64,000 bases of DNA from Ficedula albicollis (lineage: Eukaryota; Chordata; Aves; Passeriformes; Muscicapidae): NCBI RefSeq assembly GCF_000247815.1, contig NC_021674.1:34320612-34384611 (forward strand), in the 5' to 3' direction. The notes under the pieces are model-generated. The model searched no databases. It was given only the letters and a program-made list of their open reading frames with translations, and was not told where the DNA came from. The stretch's first letter is position 1. Each line of letters begins with the position of its first letter. The translations under genes were made by a program, and so were the position numbers. Below, in pieces: positions 58,777 through 64,000 of this stretch.

Positions 58777-61700
58777 CGAGGCTGGTATCATGGTGGATAT
58801 TGTGTGGGGATGGCTGGTTTCCTCAGGATCTGCAGGAGCTGATTGATGGAGCTGTCACAGCCCCTTATGTGTCAGAGCCCGAGGAGGCCTGGGAGGGAAA
58901 ATTTTAATGGTGCTTGTCATCAAAGAAAAATTCTGTGCTTCTCACTTCAGTGGTCCTGCTGACACCATCAGCACAGGATCATGGCAGGCTTTCTCTTGTC
59001 GGCCTGAACTTTACTGGGGCTTCTCATAGATCCTTGTCACTGGATGTGTCTCTTCTGCACCATTAAAGGCAGTGACAGGACCCCAGCTGCTCAGAAAGAT
59101 GAAGTCTAACAGCTCTAGAATATTCTAGCTAGACACAAAAGTCATGAATATGTAAGATTTAAATAAATGTCATCTTGCTTGCAGGATGAGGGGAATAAGG
59201 AATGAAGTATTTGTGCAGGGGGTTTGCTGGGTTTTTTTTTTTTGTTTTTTTTTTTAAATTATTTTCTTAATGTACATTTTCATAATTTATAATTTGCCTG
59301 CATCCACAAAGAAGCTCAGGTTCATGTTGATAGGCTGGGTGGGTGTGTGCTGGCAGAAAGGCTGGTGGGACACAGGTTTGTGCTGAGGAAGAGCAGTGCT
59401 TGTCCCCCAGGAGAGAGGGCAGAGCAGGGCAGGCAGAGTCCAGCTGGTGAAGGGGTTGACAGGAGCTGCAGCTGTGGTAACTCTTGCCCAGGGAGAGGAG
59501 GTGGTGATGAGGAGACTGCAAAGGCAATGTGTCATGGGTTCTGATTCCTTCATGTGACCTTGGAAATCGAAGGAATAAGGAGAGATTGAACATTCCTGGG
59601 GTCTACTGCCCATTGTTCTGGAATGTCTGGGCAAGCCCTAATGCGTCTGCCCAGGAGCCTGAAGCATTTTAAATATACGTGTTGCTCCAGTTTGAATCTG
59701 CTGTAATAAATGCAGTGCACACAAATAAATGCAGTGCCTCACAGAACATGAGACAAAAATAGGAAAAGGGCTACAGGTTGTCTTAGAGAGTTTTTCAGAA
59801 ACAGAGCATAGTCACTTTTTGCAGTGAAGCAAGATTATAGGGAAATATCTAGATGAAAGGAAAAGGACAGTTTCATACTGTGTGGATACAGCTGGAAGAA
59901 GCCGACATTTCATCTTCAGAGAGATGTCACTGACAGGTTGTGGTTCTGTGTTCCATCTCCCTGCACTGCAGGAGGGAGCACATATAGGTGCTACTGAAAA
60001 CAAGCCAAGTAGCAGCAGCCAGAAAGTTTAGCAGTAGGTAATTACCATTTGTACCTCTTTGGTCACCATGAAAAGGGGATGTTTACAGCTTCTGTGAAAA
60101 AACTGTGCTTTCATAAAAGCAAAAGTAGTTGTGATTACTTCCCTTAATCTTTGCTTCTTTATGACAGTGACACTTGTGAAACATCTGAATGCTCTATCAG
60201 CTTGTGGGTAAATGTCATTGAGCTAATGTTGCAGAGTTTCCTTTTGTATTGCCTAAGGTTTCATAAAAATAATATAGTTTAGTAATACGTAAGCATGTGG
60301 TAAATAGACTTCAACTTTAAAGATTTATTTTTCTGGTATAGCTTTATATTGGTATTTAAAAATTGCTTCTTTATTTATTGCCTTTCCCTTCAGAGTGAGT
60401 TCGTGAGATGCTGCAGTGTGACTGGGTGTTTCCTTCAACTTTTTAAAAAAGTTTTCCCATTAAAACTTTGCACAAGTGTATCAGGGGACCTATCTTGCTG
60501 TCAGTTTTTCAAAACAACTACATTTTGAAGTCCGTGGGGGTATCTGTTGAACAAGGTGTGGCACAATATGGCCTAGGGCTACTAAGTTGCTTACTTGATA
60601 AATGTTACAGGAAATGTGTTCTGATTATTGCTCTCTGGCTCTATTTGCTAAGTGCCTTAACTACCAGCTTCTTCCAGCTGATGGTTTCCCCATGAATGTG
60701 CTCTTTCTGCCAGACTGAAAGTTGAGAAGAACAAGGGGAATTTAGTCTGACAGCTGTCCCTCTTGTGGAGCAGCTGGTACGTCTTCAGCAATTATGGAAC
60801 GCCGAAGAGAAGGGACAAGAGTCCATGAAGAGGCAGCTCATCACACTTGGCATTTTAGGACAGGTACTCAAGGGGGTATGTTGGTGCTGCCAGGATGACT
60901 TTGAAGGAAAGCAGGAGGCTTTCCTTTGTCTAAGGCCTTTCATCCTTTTAGATACTTCCGATCTGGACATAGTTTGTGATGTTTTGTGCATTAGGGTTGA
61001 TAGCAAATCAACAAGGATTCTTCCAGGGAAGAATTTATTCTGTAACATAATTACTTTTAGCCTCAGTAAAATGGCTGGTGTGAACATCTACATTTTGGTA
61101 GAGTTGGCAAGCAGATTTAGCAGACACATTAGTGATTTTTAAATTGCAGCCTGAGCCCTACAAAGATGAAGGTAGCCCTTAATATTTTGGTCAACTTCTG
61201 GAACAGGGTGTAGCTTTAATATCTGATTCCTGCTTACTGTGACTTCTTAGTATAAAGGGCACATATTTCCCAGTGAAGTTCAGATATGGAAGAAGTTTCA
61301 CTAAAGTTATTTGGTAAATTCTAGAATAGTAAGTCCCTGAGGTGAAAATAGTTGCAACCCAGAAATGTATTCAAGGAAAGCAATTTAGTGCAAATTTCCT
61401 CTGTTTTTCCTCTTTCCAAAGTATCTGCTTATAAACAACTGCTATTGGAGAAAGCCAAATTCAGTTTAATCCTTCTTAGAGTTTTAAGACATCTACTCCT
61501 TCTGCTGTGATCATTAATCTTTCTGCTCTTTGGCTTTGCCTATCACAACTGAGTAGTGGGACATCTAAGGCATTTGAGTTGCTCTTGCCCAAGTCCCTGG
61601 TTTGTGCAGGTTGCAGAAGTTATTTTTCAAGTGTCATGAATTAGAGAAAGGGAACTAAGTCCTGTCTCCACAGAGGAAATTGGTACACATGACCTCACTC

Positions 61701-64000
61701 ATGCACAGCTACATCAGAAGCTTGATGTTAGGAGAAGACTCTGTAATGACAAAAAGAAAAGAATCAGACTTTAAAGTCTCAGTGGTTCTTCTATTCCGAT
61801 GCACTTCTGTAGAAAACAATCCCCAAAATATGCACATTTGCTCACCTTGCTGAGTCTTTTGTTTTTAAATACAGCAGCATAATTTTTGAGAATGCCTTTG
61901 TTATATGGTGCTTTCAGGTCCAAAAGAGTTTTCTGATCACATATGAGAATAGAAAATCTTAAAATGGCTTTGTGTCTCCAGTCACTATTTGAGATTCAGG
62001 TAGTCTGAGTTCAAGTCAGTGCTGTTATTGATGTGAGGTAGGGATGTTACCCACGTGTCTTTCACCTAGTAGGGAGGTCTCAAACTTTGCTGGAAAAGCT
62101 GATACTTTTTTCAAAAGAAAATGCATTTCGCATTTCACACTGAATCAAGACACACTCTGCAACAGGCTGGCTTGTTGACTTCTCTGTCTGCTTCTGCTCT
62201 TCTCATTTGTAGTGAAATGTCTTGCTTTCTGAGCATCTGTAACATGTAACGACAGCTGTAGCCATGACATTTGTTAGAGATTAGTGAAGCTGGGGAGGAA
62301 CTGATATCAGCTCATGCTATGTGAAAAGCAGGTTGTAGGCTTCATAAGTTCTCCCTGACACCTGAATGACTCTGACTTTTTCCACAGTTATCAACATAGC
62401 ACGACACCAGCTTTGATGTGTGTGTTCATTCCTGTGCTCACCAGTGCAGCCTCATGTCTCTGTTTCCTCACTTATCTGTTAAGTCTAAGTTCACATCCAG
62501 TTGTTTCAGCTCCTTCCCACAAGGATATCTTCTCAGTCACTTTTGCAGTGCCAATAACAATGGGATTTTCATCTTTCATTGAGTTTTCACATGCGGCTGT
62601 GTTTGAAAAATAAAGAGATTCTGTTCTCTTTATCCTTGATACTTGTTTTGTAAAGGGGACACACAAAAAGTGACCAGAGCCTGCTGTTCTTCAGATGAAA
62701 ATACAGAGCTTTATTGCCACTGGAAGAGTTATGTCCACTTTTACAATCTCATGACATGCCATAAATGTTTTTGCCCCCGAACTAATATATTTTAAAGCGT
62801 TTTCCTGCATTCTAACCCTTGCTCTAGAAAGATAATGTTTCCAAGTGTCACCCTCTAAGCAGCTAATCACTTGCTCAGCTTCCTACACTTTAGCTTTTAA
62901 CCTCTCCTTTCTGACTGATGAGGATAGTTTAAGTCTGGAAGATAAGGTTTTTCTACTATAATATATATAGGGAAAGCAGCTTTTTAAAAACCCAAGCAGA
63001 CTGGGACCTGCAATATTTCACTTCATAAATGTATCAGATGAGGAAGGATAATTGCCTGAGTGCAAACTTGAGTAACTCATTAAATGCACCAACATTTTGA
63101 AAGTAGTTTCTTGATTTGACATTAAGATTAGTTAAAAAAAAATAAAAGCAGATGCTTTGTCAACAGAAACAAAGAATTCAACACTTTCCCTTATCCTCTT
63201 ACCAGGCTGCTGCTTAGTCTTATCTTTTAATTAAACCTGAACTTTAAAATACATGTGTCTAGTATGCCATTTTATTAAATAAAATATCACTAGACAAACA
63301 GTATTCTTGCCAATTAACATTCAGGTCAGAGGTTTCTGATTGTTATTTTTTCCTCATTGCAGGATGGACATATTAGAAGTCCTAGTTTTGTTGCAACTTA
63401 GTTTAAAGTCACCAATTAAGAAAAAGAAATTACACCCTCATACTGAAAATGTTTTTAGTTTCCACTAGAATTATTTTCTACTACAAAACCACACTCAACT
63501 GCTTTAATTTTGTATTAAATAGAAACGTTACTCCCAAGAAATGAAAACTAGAATAGTAATTTCTACTCCTTATCAGTCCTTGATAAGAAGTTCATAACAT
63601 CTTCATTCAACAGGAAAAACTCGATTTGATACATTTTCTTTAATTCCCCAATAATTTTTCTGGTTTTCCTATTTTTAAATTTTTTAAAAGTTATTTTTAA
63701 AACTTTGAGGAATTGAGTCTCTTTGGGCAATTGGAGATAAAACCCTATCTACAGTGAAGCCAGTGGGAATTTTACTATTTTTTGGAGGCCAGTTTTCATA
63801 AGGTTCCTCAGATGAGACTGAATGAAATTGCAAATGACCCCTTTAATTGGTATGCAAGCCCGCTGTTTTGACATAGGGGTAGTTATTCATTCAAGGAATG
63901 GAAGTAAAACCTCATGACTTAGATAACCAAGCCCACAGCACTAGAACACAATTCAAAGTACTGAATGTCAAAGAATGCAATTTCTGGCTATAATGGCTAA
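58777..64000. other. Non-coding stretch to window end
   Basis: A GC-richer block (58,780-59,660) with minus-strand frames of 108-115 codons, unrecognised. T tracts at 59,231-59,256. A small 19-bp duplication at 59,705-59,737 (AATAAATGCAGTGC twice). At 60,754-60,863 there is a 110-base segment between CTGACAG and GTACTC that reads as a plausible internal coding exon (peptide VEQLVRLQQLWNAEEKGQES near its start). It lacks a polypyrimidine tract, so I do not annotate it as a CDS. From 61 kb to the end I see nothing except AT-rich unique sequence. Confidence 0.45.

Overview
The window looks like intergenic or intronic DNA from a bird, most probably a passerine. The evidence is three clear CR1 (chicken repeat 1) LINE fragments, one of them ending in the diagnostic ATTCTATG-type 3' terminus, a fourth weaker minus-strand CR1 3' end, and LTRs that resemble avian ERVL-class LTRs. 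The rest is AT-rich, with stop codons in every frame. There are no operons, no rRNA or tRNA genes and no CRISPR array. I recognise no complete protein-coding gene. Almost all open frames are under about 150 codons and behave like chance frames or lie inside repeats.

Layout: 1-672, an ERVL-like LTR on the minus strand. 3.5-4.4 kb, two short tandem duplications. 4.65-6.17 kb, a degraded plus-strand CR1 (reverse-transcriptase part, a poorly matching middle, then the 3' end). 10.66-11.41 kb, a second LTR of the same family as the first, also on the minus strand, with possible internal ERV sequence beside it. 16.69-17.57 kb, a roughly 440-450 bp tandem duplication carrying a T/TTTG tract. 18.5-18.8 kb, a different LTR-like element, followed by an A17-C24-A17 tract. 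20.6-24.1 kb, a 75-bp duplication followed directly by a 1,671-bp apparently perfect tandem duplication. 24.3-25.0 kb, a CR1 3' end. 33.5 kb, a minus-strand CR1 3' end. 37.2-37.8 kb, a probable LTR plus primer-binding-site-like sequence. 40.34-40.55 kb, an uninterrupted run of 215 C. 46.54-46.73 kb, the best candidate coding exon. 49.3-49.9 kb, two tandem duplications and a weaker exon candidate. 55.75-56.82 kb, a cluster of nested duplications. 58.64-58.78 kb, another duplication.

The most striking property of the window is the number of short, two-copy, direct tandem duplications of otherwise unique sequence: about fifteen, with periods from about 20 to 1,671 bp and copy identities from visibly diverged to apparently perfect. 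I found no convincing new gene system. The observations most worth checking are the perfect 1,671-bp duplication, the 215-bp C homopolymer, the nested duplication cluster and the putative terminal exon at 46,539-46,727.
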